This document shows, piece after piece, positions 1-8,829 of a stretch of 64,000 bases of DNA. The notes under the pieces are model-generated. The model saw only the letters and a list, made by a program, of their open reading frames with translations. It ran no database searches and had not been told where the DNA came from. The stretch lies in contig CABUCM010000010.1 of NCBI GenBank assembly GCA_902490005.1, forward strand, positions 11,003 through 75,002, written 5' to 3'. The stretch comes from an uncultured Ruminiclostridium sp. (GTDB taxonomy: Bacteria; Bacillota; Clostridia; Oscillospirales; Acutalibacteraceae). The translations under genes were made by a program, and so were the position numbers. Within the stretch, counting starts at the first letter, position 1. Every line of letters begins with the position of its first letter.

Positions 1-184
1 ATATGAGGACGCGACCATTACCTGTGCTTGCGGCAATGTAATCAATACGAAGTCCACTAAGGGCGATATCCGTGTTGAAATCTGCTCCAAGTGCCATCCT
101 TTCTTTACCGGAAAACAGAAGCTCGTTGATACCGGCGGACGTGTGGATCGGTTTAAGAAGCGTTACAATCTGCAGGAAAAATAA
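1..184 (+). CDS. rpmE: 50S ribosomal protein L31 (5'-truncated by window start)
   Basis: The reading frame from base 2 gives the last 60 residues of ribosomal protein L31, part of the large ribosomal subunit. Two cysteine pairs (ITCACGN and CSKCHPF) mark the zinc-binding form of L31. The C-terminus, with TGKQKLVDTGGRVDRF and a basic tail, is typical. Only a few N-terminal residues lie outside the window, so the protein would be close to the usual 66-70 residues. Confidence 0.95.
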   Translation, partial: YEDATITCACGNVINTKSTKGDIRVEICSKCHPFFTGKQKLVDTGGRVDRFKKRYNLQEK

Positions 185-273
185 TTTGTGCAGAGCAAAG
201 CTAATAGCGTAATGGAATGTTAAGGGCGGCGCAGATTCTGCGCCGCCTGTCATTTTTTTCCGGAGGGGTTTTT

Positions 274-906
274 ATGAACCAGTACCGCACGGTGAAAAAA
301 GAGGCGGAAGATGAATTTGTGGAGCGTCGTTCCCGTTTTATCGGCCGGGTGAAGCCGGTGAAAACGGAGGAGGACGCTGTTTCTTTTATCCAGGCGTGCA
401 AATCTAAGCATTGGGACGCTTCCCACAACGTTTACGCCTATTCCCTCCGGGAGGGGAATATCCGGCGGTATTCCGACGATGGGGAACCTCAGGGCACCGC
501 CGGCGTGCCGGTGCTGGAAGTGCTGCAAAAAAGCGGGGTCACCGATTTGGCGGTAGTGGTCACCCGGTATTTCGGCGGCGTGCTGCTGGGGGCTGGCGGG
601 CTGGTGCGGGCTTATTCCCACGGGGCGAAAATCGCCTTGGACGCGGGAGAAATCATCACCATGGCCCTGTGCCAAACCGCGGAGCTTCTCTGTGACTATA
701 ACCAATACGGACGAATCCTGGCCCTGGTTCCCGAGGCCGGCGGCGTGGTGACGGACACCCAGTTTACCGATACGGTAGCCGTCCGCTTCCAGATCCCCGG
801 GGAAAGCCTGGCCGGGCTGAACCGAAAGCTGGCGGACGCCACCAGCGGCAGCGTCCAGGCGGAGGTTACCGGGGAGCTGTTTGTGGAATGGAACGAAAAA
901 GAATAA
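274..906 (+). CDS. YigZ/IMPACT family protein (UPF0029)
   Basis: This 210-residue protein belongs to the YigZ/IMPACT family, whose biochemical role is poorly defined; the eukaryotic member IMPACT regulates translation through GCN1. The family signature is clear at about residues 60-110: YSDDGEPQGTAGVP, then VVVTRYFGGVLLGAGGL. A weaker C-terminal half matches the family's second domain. ATG 274 is preferred over an upstream in-frame start at 217 because CGGAGGGG sits at 261-268 with good spacing. It is followed closely by the small BFD-like gene and may share a transcript with it. Confidence 0.9.
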   Translation: MNQYRTVKKEAEDEFVERRSRFIGRVKPVKTEEDAVSFIQACKSKHWDASHNVYAYSLREGNIRRYSDDGEPQGTAGVPVLEVLQKSGVTDLAVVVTRYFGGVLLGAGGLVRAYSHGAKIALDAGEIITMALCQTAELLCDYNQYGRILALVPEAGGVVTDTQFTDTVAVRFQIPGESLAGLNRKLADATSGSVQAEVTGELFVEWNEKE

Positions 907-923
907 TAGGGTTGGAAAATAAA

Positions 924-1112
924 ATGAACCGAGATAAAATCATTTGCAAATGCTATCATATTACCAAAGGCGACGTGGCGGACGCGGCGGCTAAGGGGGC
1001 TTCCTCCTTTCGGGAGGTGAAAAAGGCCACCAAGGCGGGCGCCGCCTGCGGGCATTGTAAAAAGAAAATCAAGAAGCTCATGAAAAAGCTGGCGGAAGAA
1101 AACGGAGATTGA
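924..1112 (+). CDS. BFD-like [2Fe-2S]-binding protein
   Basis: A 62-residue protein with cysteines C8, C10, C42 and C45 in the CxC ... CxxC pattern of the bacterioferritin-associated ferredoxin (BFD) domain, which holds a [2Fe-2S] cluster. In bacteria the domain occurs as Bfd, which releases iron from bacterioferritin, or as a module of nitrite reductases and related enzymes. Here it stands alone with no bacterioferritin beside it, so its partner is unknown. The ATG at 924 fits the domain start; an in-frame start at 888 would overlap the preceding gene. The ribosome-binding site is weak, suggesting coupling to the upstream gene. Confidence 0.8.
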   Translation: MNRDKIICKCYHITKGDVADAAAKGASSFREVKKATKAGAACGHCKKKIKKLMKKLAEENGD

Positions 1113-1214
1113 TGGAAAATTCAAAAAAAATTTAAAGAAAAGCAGGATTTCAGACTTTTTTGGCGTATATCCTAATGAAAAGAAGAAATCTCAGGCCGGA
1201 AAGGGGTGGGGTCC

Positions 1215-2213
1215 ATGACGATTCGGGAACGTACGGAAGAACTGGAAGAGAAAATTTTGTCTCCCTATGCCGCTTTATCCAAAAACAGCCTAGGCAGGGA
1301 TACCCCGGAGGCGCTGTGCGACATACGCACCTGTTACCGGCGGGATTGCGACCGGATTATCCATTGCAAGGCGTTCCGGCGGTTAAAGCGCAAGACCCAG
1401 GTGTTCCTTTCCCCGGAGGGGGACCATTACCGCACCCGGCTGACCCATACCCTGGAGGTCGCCCAGATCGCCAGGACCATCGCGAGGGCGCTGCGGCTCA
1501 ACGAGGATTTGACCGAGGCCATTTCCCTGGGCCATGATTTGGGACATACCCCCTTCGGCCACGCGGGGGAGCGGGCGTTAAACGAAATTATGCCGGGAGG
1601 CTTCCGCCATTACGAGCAAAGCGTCCGGGTGGTGGAAAAGCTGGAAAAGGACGGCAGGGGCCTGAACCTGACCAAGGAGGTCCGGGATGGCATTTTGTGC
1701 CACACCAGGGGAAAGGAAGCCTCTACCCTGGAAGGCAGAATCGTGAAAATTTCCGACCGCATCGCCTATATCAACCACGATATCGACGACGCCCAGCGCG
1801 CCGGCGTGCTGTCGGAACAGGAAATCCCGGAAAAGGCGGTCAAGGCGCTGGGGGCCAGCCGGACGGCCAGGATCAATACCCTGGTGCGCTCCCTGGTGGA
1901 AAACAGCCGGGATAGCAATTTGGCTATGAGCCCTGCCGTTCAGGAGGCATTCGACGAGCTGCACGCCTTTATGTACGACCATGTGTACCACAACCCCTGC
2001 GCCAAGGGGGAGGAGAAAAAGGTGCCGGAGCTGGTAGAGCTGCTGTTTGACTACTTTATGAAAAATCCCCAGAAGCTCCCGGACCAAATGCAGCTGATCG
2101 CTTACCAAGAGGGTTTGGTGCGGGCGGTTTGCGACCATGTGGCCGGTATGACCGACCGTTTCGCCGTGCAGACCTTTACGTCTATTTACATCCCTGATTC
2201 CTGGACAAGCTAG
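1215..2213 (+). CDS. dgt: dGTPase-like HD-domain triphosphohydrolase
   Basis: A 332-residue HD-superfamily enzyme of the deoxyguanosinetriphosphate triphosphohydrolase family, which splits dNTPs to deoxynucleoside and triphosphate. The N-terminus (RDCDRIIHCKAFRRLKRKTQV) and the metal ligands are visible: H78 in THTLEV, then H107-D108 in LGHDLGHTPFGH. ATG 1215 follows a purine-rich GGAAAGGGG stretch; a GTG at 1206 is an alternative. It lies 53 bases upstream of dnaG and reads in the same direction. The dgt-dnaG-rpoD order is common in Clostridia and ties dNTP control to replication and transcription. Confidence 0.92.
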   Translation: MTIRERTEELEEKILSPYAALSKNSLGRDTPEALCDIRTCYRRDCDRIIHCKAFRRLKRKTQVFLSPEGDHYRTRLTHTLEVAQIARTIARALRLNEDLTEAISLGHDLGHTPFGHAGERALNEIMPGGFRHYEQSVRVVEKLEKDGRGLNLTKEVRDGILCHTRGKEASTLEGRIVKISDRIAYINHDIDDAQRAGVLSEQEIPEKAVKALGASRTARINTLVRSLVENSRDSNLAMSPAVQEAFDELHAFMYDHVYHNPCAKGEEKKVPELVELLFDYFMKNPQKLPDQMQLIAYQEGLVRAVCDHVAGMTDRFAVQTFTSIYIPDSWTS

Positions 2214-2266
2214 GCAAGAAACAGGGATAAGCCGCATATCAATTACCAGGGAAAGGGGGAAATGGC

Positions 2267-4039
2267 ATGCGCCTGCCGGACAGCTTTTTACAGGAACTGA
2301 AGGACAGAAACAATATTTTAGACGTGGTTTCAGGCTATGTGAACCTGAAGCGCGCGGGAAGGACCATGTCCGGCTTATGCCCGTTTCATGGGGAAAAGAC
2401 CCCTTCCTTTCACGTAAACGCGGAGCAGGGGTATTTCCACTGCTTCGGCTGCGGCGCCGGGGGAGACGTCATCACCTTTATCCGTAAAATTGAAAATCTG
2501 GATTACATAGACGCGGTAAAGCTTCTGGCCCAGCGGGCCGGCATGGAACTGCCGGAGGACGGCAGGGATGAGGCCGCGGCCCGGATCCGGGGAAGGATCT
2601 ACGAGATGAACCGGGAGGCCGCACGCTTTTTCCATAAACGCCTATACAGCGAAGAGGGAGAAGCCGCCCTTTCTTATCTGCGGCGCCGGGGGCTCAGCGA
2701 GCGGACGATTAAACACTTCGGCTTGGGGTATTCCCCCAATTCCCGCTACGCTCTGGTAAAAAACCTGCGGGCTTTGGGCTATCGGGATGAGGAAATTATC
2801 CGGGCTAACCTGGGGTTCCAGGGCAGGTACGGCAACAAGGAAGCCCTGGACCGGTTTACGGACCGGGTGATGTTCCCCATCATCGACCTGCGGGGAAACG
2901 TCATCGGCTTCGGCGGCCGGATTATGACCGACCAGAAGCCAAAATATTTGAATACCTCCGACACCATGGTGTTTAATAAAAGCCAGAACCTGTACGCGCT
3001 GAATTTCGCGAAAAACGCCGGTGAAAAAAGGCTGATTTTGGCGGAGGGCTATATGGATGTCATCGCTCTGCACCAGGCGGGCTTTCCCACCGCCGTGGCA
3101 ACCCTGGGGACAAGCCTGACCACCGAACAGGCCCGGCTGATTGCCCGGTACGCACAGGAGGCGGTGATCTGCTACGACAGCGACGGCGCCGGGCAGAAGG
3201 CTACCGCCCGGGCGATTCCCATGCTGCGGGAGGCGGGCCTGCTGGTGCGGGTGCTGACCGTCACCGGGGGCAAGGACCCGGATGAATTTATCCGTTCCCA
3301 TGGGGAGCAGGGCCCGGCCCGGTTCAAGCAGCTTTTGGAAGCATCTGGAAACGATGTGGAATATCGGCTGGAAAAAGCCAAAAATGGCTTGGATTTGTCC
3401 CAATCTGACGGGAAAATCGCATATTTGACCGCTTGTGTGAGTATACTAGCGACGCTTGATAGTAAAATCGAGCAGGAGGTGTACGCGGGCAAGGTGGCCG
3501 GAGAGGTGGGCGTCGAGAAAAGCTCCGTGACGGCCCAAATTGAAAAACAATTGAAAAAACGCCGCCGGGAGAAGTCCGTGCAGGAGTTCCGGGAGATCCA
3601 AAAAGCGACCTCCGGCGCCGGGGACACGGTAAACCCCCAGAAAAGCCAGAACCTGCGGGCCGCCAACGCGGAGGAGGCTTTGACCGCCTATGTGATAAAT
3701 AACCCGGATATGGCTAACAATATAGGAAAATATATCGCGCCGGAGGATTTTGTCACCGATTTTAACCGCCGCGTTTACGAAACGGTGACAGAGAGAATCC
3801 GGGAGAACCGTCCGGTGAGCATGACGGATTTATCCCAGGATTTTTCCGAGCAGGAGATGAGCCGCATTGCCGGCATGCTATATAAGGCCTCGGTAGGAGG
3901 GGAAACCCTGGAGGCCGCCAAGGACTACTGTAAGATCATTAAACAGGAAAAAAGCAGCGCCAAGCTGAAGGAGCCCTTAGAGGATGACGAAGCCAAAAGG
4001 TTGTTTGAAGAGATTCAGAAAAATAAATTGGGGAAATAA
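2267..4039 (+). CDS. dnaG: DNA primase DnaG
   Basis: DNA primase, 590 residues, the usual bacterial length. It makes the RNA primers for lagging-strand synthesis. The N-terminal CHC2 zinc finger has ligands C38, H41, C59 and C62. The RNA-polymerase core follows, with the EGYMD TOPRIM motif near residue 260 and the acidic DSDGAG motif near 305. The C-terminal third, rich in charged helices, corresponds to the DnaB-helicase-binding part. GGAAAGGGGGAAATGGC precedes the ATG. It sits between dgt and rpoD in the macromolecular-synthesis group and ends 19 bases before rpoD. Confidence 0.97.
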   Translation: MRLPDSFLQELKDRNNILDVVSGYVNLKRAGRTMSGLCPFHGEKTPSFHVNAEQGYFHCFGCGAGGDVITFIRKIENLDYIDAVKLLAQRAGMELPEDGRDEAAARIRGRIYEMNREAARFFHKRLYSEEGEAALSYLRRRGLSERTIKHFGLGYSPNSRYALVKNLRALGYRDEEIIRANLGFQGRYGNKEALDRFTDRVMFPIIDLRGNVIGFGGRIMTDQKPKYLNTSDTMVFNKSQNLYALNFAKNAGEKRLILAEGYMDVIALHQAGFPTAVATLGTSLTTEQARLIARYAQEAVICYDSDGAGQKATARAIPMLREAGLLVRVLTVTGGKDPDEFIRSHGEQGPARFKQLLEASGNDVEYRLEKAKNGLDLSQSDGKIAYLTACVSILATLDSKIEQEVYAGKVAGEVGVEKSSVTAQIEKQLKKRRREKSVQEFREIQKATSGAGDTVNPQKSQNLRAANAEEALTAYVINNPDMANNIGKYIAPEDFVTDFNRRVYETVTERIRENRPVSMTDLSQDFSEQEMSRIAGMLYKASVGGETLEAAKDYCKIIKQEKSSAKLKEPLEDDEAKRLFEEIQKNKLGK

Positions 4040-4058
4040 GTAGGGAGGAGCTTTGACA

Positions 4059-5156
4059 ATGACCACAGCTACACCAGACAAAAAAACGGTGATCAGGGAT
4101 TTGACGGAACAAGCCAAAGCCAAAGGCCAGCTTAGCAACAAAGAGATTTTAGACGCCATTGGGGAGCTGGATTTTGAACCGGAGCAGTTGGAAAAATTCT
4201 ATGATACCCTGGAAGCCATGGGCGTGGAGATCGTAGAGGATTTTGAGGAAATCCCGCTGGAGGATATCAGCTTTGATTTGGCCCCTGGCGATGATGAGGA
4301 GGCCGAGGTGCCCGCGGTGGAAAACGTTGCCATCGACGACCCGGTCAAGGTTTATCTGAAGGAAATCGGCCGGGTGCCCCTGCTTTCCCCGGAAGAGGAA
4401 ATCGACTTGGCGATCCGCATTACCGAGGGTGACGAAAGCGCCAAGAAGCGGCTTTCTGAAGCGAACCTGCGGCTGGTGGTTTCCATCGCCAAACGGTATT
4501 TAGGCAGGGGAATGCAGTTTTTGGATTTGATCCAGGAGGGTAACCTGGGCCTAATTAAAGCGGTGGAAAAGTTCGATTACACCAAGGGCTATAAATTTTC
4601 GACCTATGCCACCTGGTGGATCCGCCAAGCCATCACAAGGGCCATCGCCGACCAGGCCAGAACCATCCGGATCCCGGTGCATATGGTGGAAACCATCAAC
4701 AAGGTGAAAAAAGTCAGCAGCCAGCTTCTGCACACCAACGGCCACGAGCCTACCGCTGACGAGATCGCCCTGGAGCTGGATATGCCGGTTGACAAGGTCC
4801 GGGAAATCATGCGGGTGGCCCAGGAGCCTGTCTCTCTGGAAACGCCTATCGGCGAGGAGGAGGACAGCCATCTGGGGGATTTTATCCCCGACGACGATGC
4901 CCCTGCCCCGGCGGACGCGGCTTCCCACATTCTGCTGAAGGAGCAGCTGGCCGAGGTGCTGGATACTCTGACCCCTAGGGAAGAAAAGGTGCTCCGGCTG
5001 CGGTTCGGCTTAGAAGACGGCCGTTCCCGCACCCTGGAAGAGGTGGGAAAGGAATTCAACGTTACCCGCGAGAGAATCCGGCAGATCGAGGCCAAAGCCC
5101 TGAGAAAGCTGCGCCATCCCAGCCGCAGTAAAAAGCTGAAGGATTTTCTGGATTAA
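4059..5156 (+). CDS. rpoD: RNA polymerase primary sigma factor (SigA/RpoD)
   Basis: The 365-residue housekeeping sigma factor of group 1. Region 1.1 is at the N-terminus, followed by an acidic linker and region 1.2 (DPVKVYLKEIGRVPLL). Region 2 includes the -10-reading helix (YKFSTYATWWIRQAI). Region 3 follows, then region 4 with the -35-reading helix-turn-helix (LEEVGKEFNVTRERIRQIEAKALRKLR) at the end. ATG 4059 is chosen because GGGAGGAG lies 8 bases upstream at 4043-4050. The promoters proposed in this window fit its TTGACA/TATAAT specificity. Confidence 0.97.
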   Translation: MTTATPDKKTVIRDLTEQAKAKGQLSNKEILDAIGELDFEPEQLEKFYDTLEAMGVEIVEDFEEIPLEDISFDLAPGDDEEAEVPAVENVAIDDPVKVYLKEIGRVPLLSPEEEIDLAIRITEGDESAKKRLSEANLRLVVSIAKRYLGRGMQFLDLIQEGNLGLIKAVEKFDYTKGYKFSTYATWWIRQAITRAIADQARTIRIPVHMVETINKVKKVSSQLLHTNGHEPTADEIALELDMPVDKVREIMRVAQEPVSLETPIGEEEDSHLGDFIPDDDAPAPADAASHILLKEQLAEVLDTLTPREEKVLRLRFGLEDGRSRTLEEVGKEFNVTRERIRQIEAKALRKLRHPSRSKKLKDFLD

Positions 5157-5192
5157 ATAGGAGAAAACCCATAGAAAGGAGGGCGCTGCCAA

Positions 5193-5597
5193 ATGCATAT
5201 GACCCTGGAAGCGGACTATGCCGTCCGGATTGTGGAATTTTTGGCGGAGCAGGGCTGTAAAACCGACGCCCATACGATCGCGGAGCAGACCCGGGTTCCC
5301 CTGCGGTTCGCCCTTAAAATATTGAGGACCCTGGTGTCCCAGGATATTATCGTCTCTTATAAAGGGGCGAAAGGCGGCTACCAACTGGCCCACCCGGCGG
5401 AGGAAATCACCTTACGGCAGGTGATCGAAGGGGTGGAAGGCCCATATGTGCTCAACCGCTGCCAGCACGACGAGTATACCTGCGGCCATACCGCCTGCCG
5501 GTTTCACCATGTTTACAATGAAATTTCACAGCTTGTCCGCGAAAAATTGGAATCTGTGAATTTTGCCGTCGAATGCGGCCGGGAAAAGGATACATAA
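5193..5597 (+). CDS. Rrf2 family transcriptional regulator with Cys triad
   Basis: A 134-residue winged-helix protein of the Rrf2 family (IscR, NsrR, CymR, RsrR). The N-terminal MTLEADYAVRIVEFLAE and the KGGYQLA wing are typical. C90, C97 and C102 form a three-cysteine cluster at the place where IscR- and NsrR-type members bind an Fe-S cluster, so it may sense iron-sulfur or redox status. AAAGGAGGG at 5175-5183 fixes the start at ATG 5193. It follows rpoD after 36 bases and may be cotranscribed. Its regulon cannot be told from the neighbours. Confidence 0.88.
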   Translation: MHMTLEADYAVRIVEFLAEQGCKTDAHTIAEQTRVPLRFALKILRTLVSQDIIVSYKGAKGGYQLAHPAEEITLRQVIEGVEGPYVLNRCQHDEYTCGHTACRFHHVYNEISQLVREKLESVNFAVECGREKDT

Positions 5598-5788
5598 AGC
5601 GGATATTGGTATTTCCTCCCGAGGGAGCACCAAGGCTTTAAAACGGGAGCGGCATGCTGGGTTTACAGCCTGGCGGGGCATCTGTTTTATTGGCCCTTCC
5701 CTTTGCGGCCGGGGCATAGAGGGTTTGCCTCTCAACAATGACGTCAGCTTAATTTTCGCGGTAATCCATTACGGGAACACACAAGCCT

Positions 5789-5822
5789 AAAAAGGGCCGC
5801 CCTCTTGGGCGGCCCTTTTTTA
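5789..5822. terminator. Bidirectional Rho-independent terminator
   Basis: Stem AGGGCCGCC / GGGCGGCCCT with a short CTCTT loop, an A-run before it and a T-run after it. It separates the plus-strand Rrf2 gene from the convergent minus-strand dehydrogenase and can serve both. The roughly 190 bases between the Rrf2 stop and this hairpin hold no gene that I recognise. Confidence 0.88.
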
Positions 5823-5830
5823 AACTGCTT

Positions 5831-6859
5831 TTATTCCTGTGGGAGCACCTGCACCTTGATGGAATCGGAATCCATTTGCTTAAACAGCGCCTCCTCAAGC
5901 TTGGCCAGGGGATACTGGTGGGTGATGAGAGGCGCGGTTTTGATTTTCCCCGCGTTAATGAGATTTACCGCCTTTTGGTGAGTGTCCGGGTTGATAAAGG
6001 AGCCTTTGATGGTTAGCTCCTTCTGATATACCTGAAACAGGGGCAGGCCGTATTCCGCCTCTACCTGCGGAACGCTGAACAGCAAAACCGTGGCGCCTTT
6101 TTCCGCGACGGACACCGCCTGCTGGGTGGCGAAGGGCTTTCCCACGCATTCGATGACCACGTCGGCGCCGGAAATTCCAAGAACCTCCTCAAGCTGTTCC
6201 GCCAAGGGGGCTTCCAGGGGGTTAAATGCGAAGTCCGCGCCCAGTTCCAGGCCGATCTGCCGGCGCTTTTCCACCGGTTCGCTTAAAATGACCCGGGCCG
6301 CGCCCTTTAGCTTGGCAAGCTGCACCATCAGCAGGCCGATGGCGCCGCCGCCGATGACGCATACCGTGTCGCCCAGCTGGATCTGAGCCAGCTCCACGCC
6401 ATGGATGCAGCAGGCCAGCGGTTCGGCCATGGCGCCTTCCGGGAAGCTGACCCCGGGGGCCAGCTTGTATACCTGCCGCTCCGGCACCACGCTGTATTGA
6501 GCGAAGCCGCCGTCAAAGTTGACGCCCACCGCCACCAGGTTGCCGCACAGCTGCTTTTTCCCGGCTTTGCAGTAGCGGCATTTCCCACAGTAGATATTGG
6601 GGTCCACCGTCACATGGTCCCCCGCCTGCACTGAGGTGACGCCGGGGCCTATCTCTGTGACGATGCCGGCGTATTCGTGGCCCAGCACTACAGGGGGAGT
6701 GACGTCCGCCGAGCCCTTTTCCCCGTGGTAAATATGGATATCGGTTCCGCAGATGCCCGCCGCCATATTCTGGATTTTTACGTCAAAGTCCCCTAAGGGC
6801 GGGAGCGAAACCTCCCGCATTTGAAACTGCTTGTCTCCCAGAAAATAATTGCCTGTCAT
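5831..6859 (-). CDS. Zinc-dependent alcohol/polyol dehydrogenase (MDR family)
   Basis: A 342-residue medium-chain dehydrogenase like sorbitol, threonine and L-iditol dehydrogenases. The catalytic-zinc part has CGTDIHIYHG and GHEYAGIV. A four-cysteine structural-zinc lobe follows (YCGKCRYC ... LCGN), then the NAD(P)-binding Rossmann motif VIGGGAIGLLMVQLAK. The enzyme should oxidise a polyol or secondary alcohol, or run in reverse; the substrate is not readable. The start at 6859 follows AGGAGG, and a longer in-frame extension to 6985 is rejected. It is monocistronic with its own promoter. Confidence 0.88.
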   Translation of the reverse strand: MTGNYFLGDKQFQMREVSLPPLGDFDVKIQNMAAGICGTDIHIYHGEKGSADVTPPVVLGHEYAGIVTEIGPGVTSVQAGDHVTVDPNIYCGKCRYCKAGKKQLCGNLVAVGVNFDGGFAQYSVVPERQVYKLAPGVSFPEGAMAEPLACCIHGVELAQIQLGDTVCVIGGGAIGLLMVQLAKLKGAARVILSEPVEKRRQIGLELGADFAFNPLEAPLAEQLEEVLGISGADVVIECVGKPFATQQAVSVAEKGATVLLFSVPQVEAEYGLPLFQVYQKELTIKGSFINPDTHQKAVNLINAGKIKTAPLITHQYPLAKLEEALFKQMDSDSIKVQVLPQE

Positions 6860-6907
6860 ACGGCTTCCTCCTGATTCAATTTTCTTTCTATTGGCTCCGT
6901 TTTCTTC

Positions 6908-6936
6908 ATTATAGTGCGGGGAGGAACGGTTGTAAA
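6908..6936 (-). promoter_or_regulatory. SigA-type promoter for the zinc dehydrogenase
   Basis: On the minus strand TTTACA (6931-6936) and TATAAT (6908-6913) are separated by exactly 17 bases. Transcription would start near 6901, about 40 bases before the gene at 6859. Confidence 0.75.
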
Positions 6937-6985
6937 TATGAAATTTTCCATTCCAAAGATAGATGGAAGAAAAAGCCGGAGGCAC

Positions 6986-7014
6986 TTGTAATTTATTTTG
7001 GAAGGGAATAGAAT
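6986..7014 (+). promoter_or_regulatory. Candidate promoter for the MATE exporter
   Basis: TTGTAA and TAGAAT are separated by 17 bases, about 50 bases before the MATE start codon. The -10 matches 5 of 6 consensus bases and the -35 matches 4 of 6. It is placed divergently to the dehydrogenase promoter. Confidence 0.5.
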
Positions 7015-7062
7015 GAAGGTAGCAGCGTTAAGAGATGATTAGGAAAGGAGGAATCCTGATTC

Positions 7063-8460
7063 ATGAAACGTTCCTATGAAATCGACATGTGCAACGGGCC
7101 GTTGCTGGGGAAGATCCTTCAATTTTCTATCCCTCTCATCTGTTCGGGAATTCTTCAGCTTCTGTTCAACGCCGCGGATATCGTGGTGGTGGGGCAGTTC
7201 ACCGGCAGCGACGCCCTGGCCGCGGTGGGGTCCACCAGCGCGCTGAATAACCTGATTATCAATGTGTTCCTGGGGTTTTCTATAGGCTGCAGCATTTTGA
7301 CGGCCCGGTATTACGGCGCCCAGAAATGGCAGGATGTCCATGAGGTGGTGCATACCTCCATGCTGCTGAGCGTGATCTGCGGCGCGGCGATGATCGTCAT
7401 CGGGATCGCGTTAGCCAGGCCTTTGCTGGAAGTGATGGGCACCCCGGATAATGTTTTGGACCAGGCGGTCCTTTATATGCGGATCCTTTTTGTCGGGATG
7501 CCGGCTATGATGGTCTATAATTTCGGCGCGGCTATTTTAAGGGCGGTGGGCGACACCCAACGGCCCCTGCTGTTTCTTTTAATCGCGGGCGTGATCAACG
7601 TGCTTTTGAACCTGTTTTTTGTCATTGTGTTCCATATGGGCGTAGCGGGCGTGGCCTTGGCGACGGTGATCTCTCAGTGCGTATCCGCCTTTATGATCGT
7701 TCTGTGCCTGGTGCGCAGCGAAACCTTCTACCGGCTTTATCTCAAAGAGCTGCGCATCTATAAGGACAAGTTGATTGAAATCACCAAGGTGGGCCTGCCG
7801 GCAGGCATCCAGGGCGCGGTATTCAACGTGTCCAATGTGCTGATTCAATCCTCGGTCAATTCCTTTGGCTCCGTGGTGGTGGCGGGCAACACGGCAGCCT
7901 CCAACCTGGAGGGCTTTATTTACACTTCCATGAACTCGGTTTACCAGGCTTCCCTGAGCTTTACCAGCCAGAACGTGGGCGCCGGGAAGCTGGAGCGGGT
8001 GGTGCCGGTGCTTTGGAGATGCCTGGCGGTGGTGTTTGTGGTAGGAGCCGGCATGTGCGGCCTGGCGCTTCTGTTTATGAACCAGCTTTTGGGCGTTTAT
8101 TCCGGCGAGGCGGAGGTAATCCGGTACGGCGCCATTCGTTTGGGGCTGATTTGCTCCGCTTACTTTTTCTGCGGCATGATGGACGTGGCCTGCGGCTCGG
8201 TGCGGGGGCTTGGGTATTCCATCGCGCCGACCGTGGTTTCCCTGACTGGCGCCTGCGGCCTGCGGATTTTATGGATTTATACGGTTTTTGCCTGGGACCG
8301 TTCTTTGTTCACCCTGTATTTATCCTATCCGGTAACCTGGGTGATTACCTTCGCGGGCCATATGGCCTGCTTCTTCATTTTCCTGAAAAAGGCAAAAAGG
8401 AAGGCGGCGCTGGAGGCACCGCCCCCCGCGCCGGAGCCCAACGGGGAAGGGAGTACATAA
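7063..8460 (+). CDS. MATE family multidrug/solute efflux protein
   Basis: A 465-residue membrane protein of the MATE family (DinF/NorM type), which exports drugs or metabolites in exchange for Na+ or H+. The N-terminus reads MCNGPLLGKILQFSIPLICSGILQ, followed by about twelve hydrophobic segments in two similar halves. The loop with NAADIVVVGQFTGSDALAAVG is characteristic. The hydrophilic C-tail is proline- and acid-rich. AGGAAAGGAGG precedes ATG 7063. It stands alone before rpoB, in the place where rplJ-rplL sit in many Firmicutes. Confidence 0.92.
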   Translation: MKRSYEIDMCNGPLLGKILQFSIPLICSGILQLLFNAADIVVVGQFTGSDALAAVGSTSALNNLIINVFLGFSIGCSILTARYYGAQKWQDVHEVVHTSMLLSVICGAAMIVIGIALARPLLEVMGTPDNVLDQAVLYMRILFVGMPAMMVYNFGAAILRAVGDTQRPLLFLLIAGVINVLLNLFFVIVFHMGVAGVALATVISQCVSAFMIVLCLVRSETFYRLYLKELRIYKDKLIEITKVGLPAGIQGAVFNVSNVLIQSSVNSFGSVVVAGNTAASNLEGFIYTSMNSVYQASLSFTSQNVGAGKLERVVPVLWRCLAVVFVVGAGMCGLALLFMNQLLGVYSGEAEVIRYGAIRLGLICSAYFFCGMMDVACGSVRGLGYSIAPTVVSLTGACGLRILWIYTVFAWDRSLFTLYLSYPVTWVITFAGHMACFFIFLKKAKRKAALEAPPPAPEPNGEGST

Positions 8461-8469
8461 GAAGAGCCA

Positions 8470-8498
8470 AAGCGCCCGGGATTTCCGGGCGCTTTTTG
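8470..8498 (+). terminator. Rho-independent terminator after MATE gene
   Basis: Stem GCGCCCGG / CCGGGCGC with a 4-base loop followed by TTTTTG, directly after the MATE stop codon. A second hairpin at 8515-8539 (AAGCCGC ... GCGGCTT, preceded by an A-run) follows at once. It could insulate the rpoB promoter region. Confidence 0.88.
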
Positions 8499-8640
8499 CT
8501 TGACCGCGTCAAAAAAGCCGCCGGGAATCCCAGCGGCTTACTTCTTTATCATTTTCCAACGAAAATTTGATTAACTGGAAGAAAAAGGGAATAAACTAAA
8601 AAAGGGTAAAAGAAAACAAGAAAAACTTTCCTGGTTTTTC

Positions 8641-8669
8641 TTGACATTCACAAAAAAGTATTATAAAAT
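8641..8669 (+). promoter_or_regulatory. rpoB promoter with long leader
   Basis: A perfect TTGACA is followed after 17 bases by TAAAAT. The transcript would start near 8676 and carry an untranslated leader of about 150 bases before rpoB. The leader ends with a small CGCCGCAAGGCGG hairpin at about 8789-8801, a few bases before the ribosome-binding site. Confidence 0.75.
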
Positions 8670-8829
8670 AGTATACTGCATCATAATGGAAACATATACC
8701 CTAACTCTACTTAATATTATCATCATTGCGACAAAAAAGCAAGGGGAAATGTGAAAAATTTTGGTGGTTGGAAAACGTTGCGTTGGTATCGCCGCAAGGC
8801 GGTAAATAGATAAAGGAGTGATTGAGCCT

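Noticed and set aside
5563..5790. 75-codon frame after the Rrf2 gene
   Set aside because: It overlaps the Rrf2 end, has no ribosome-binding site, ends at the terminator and resembles nothing known.
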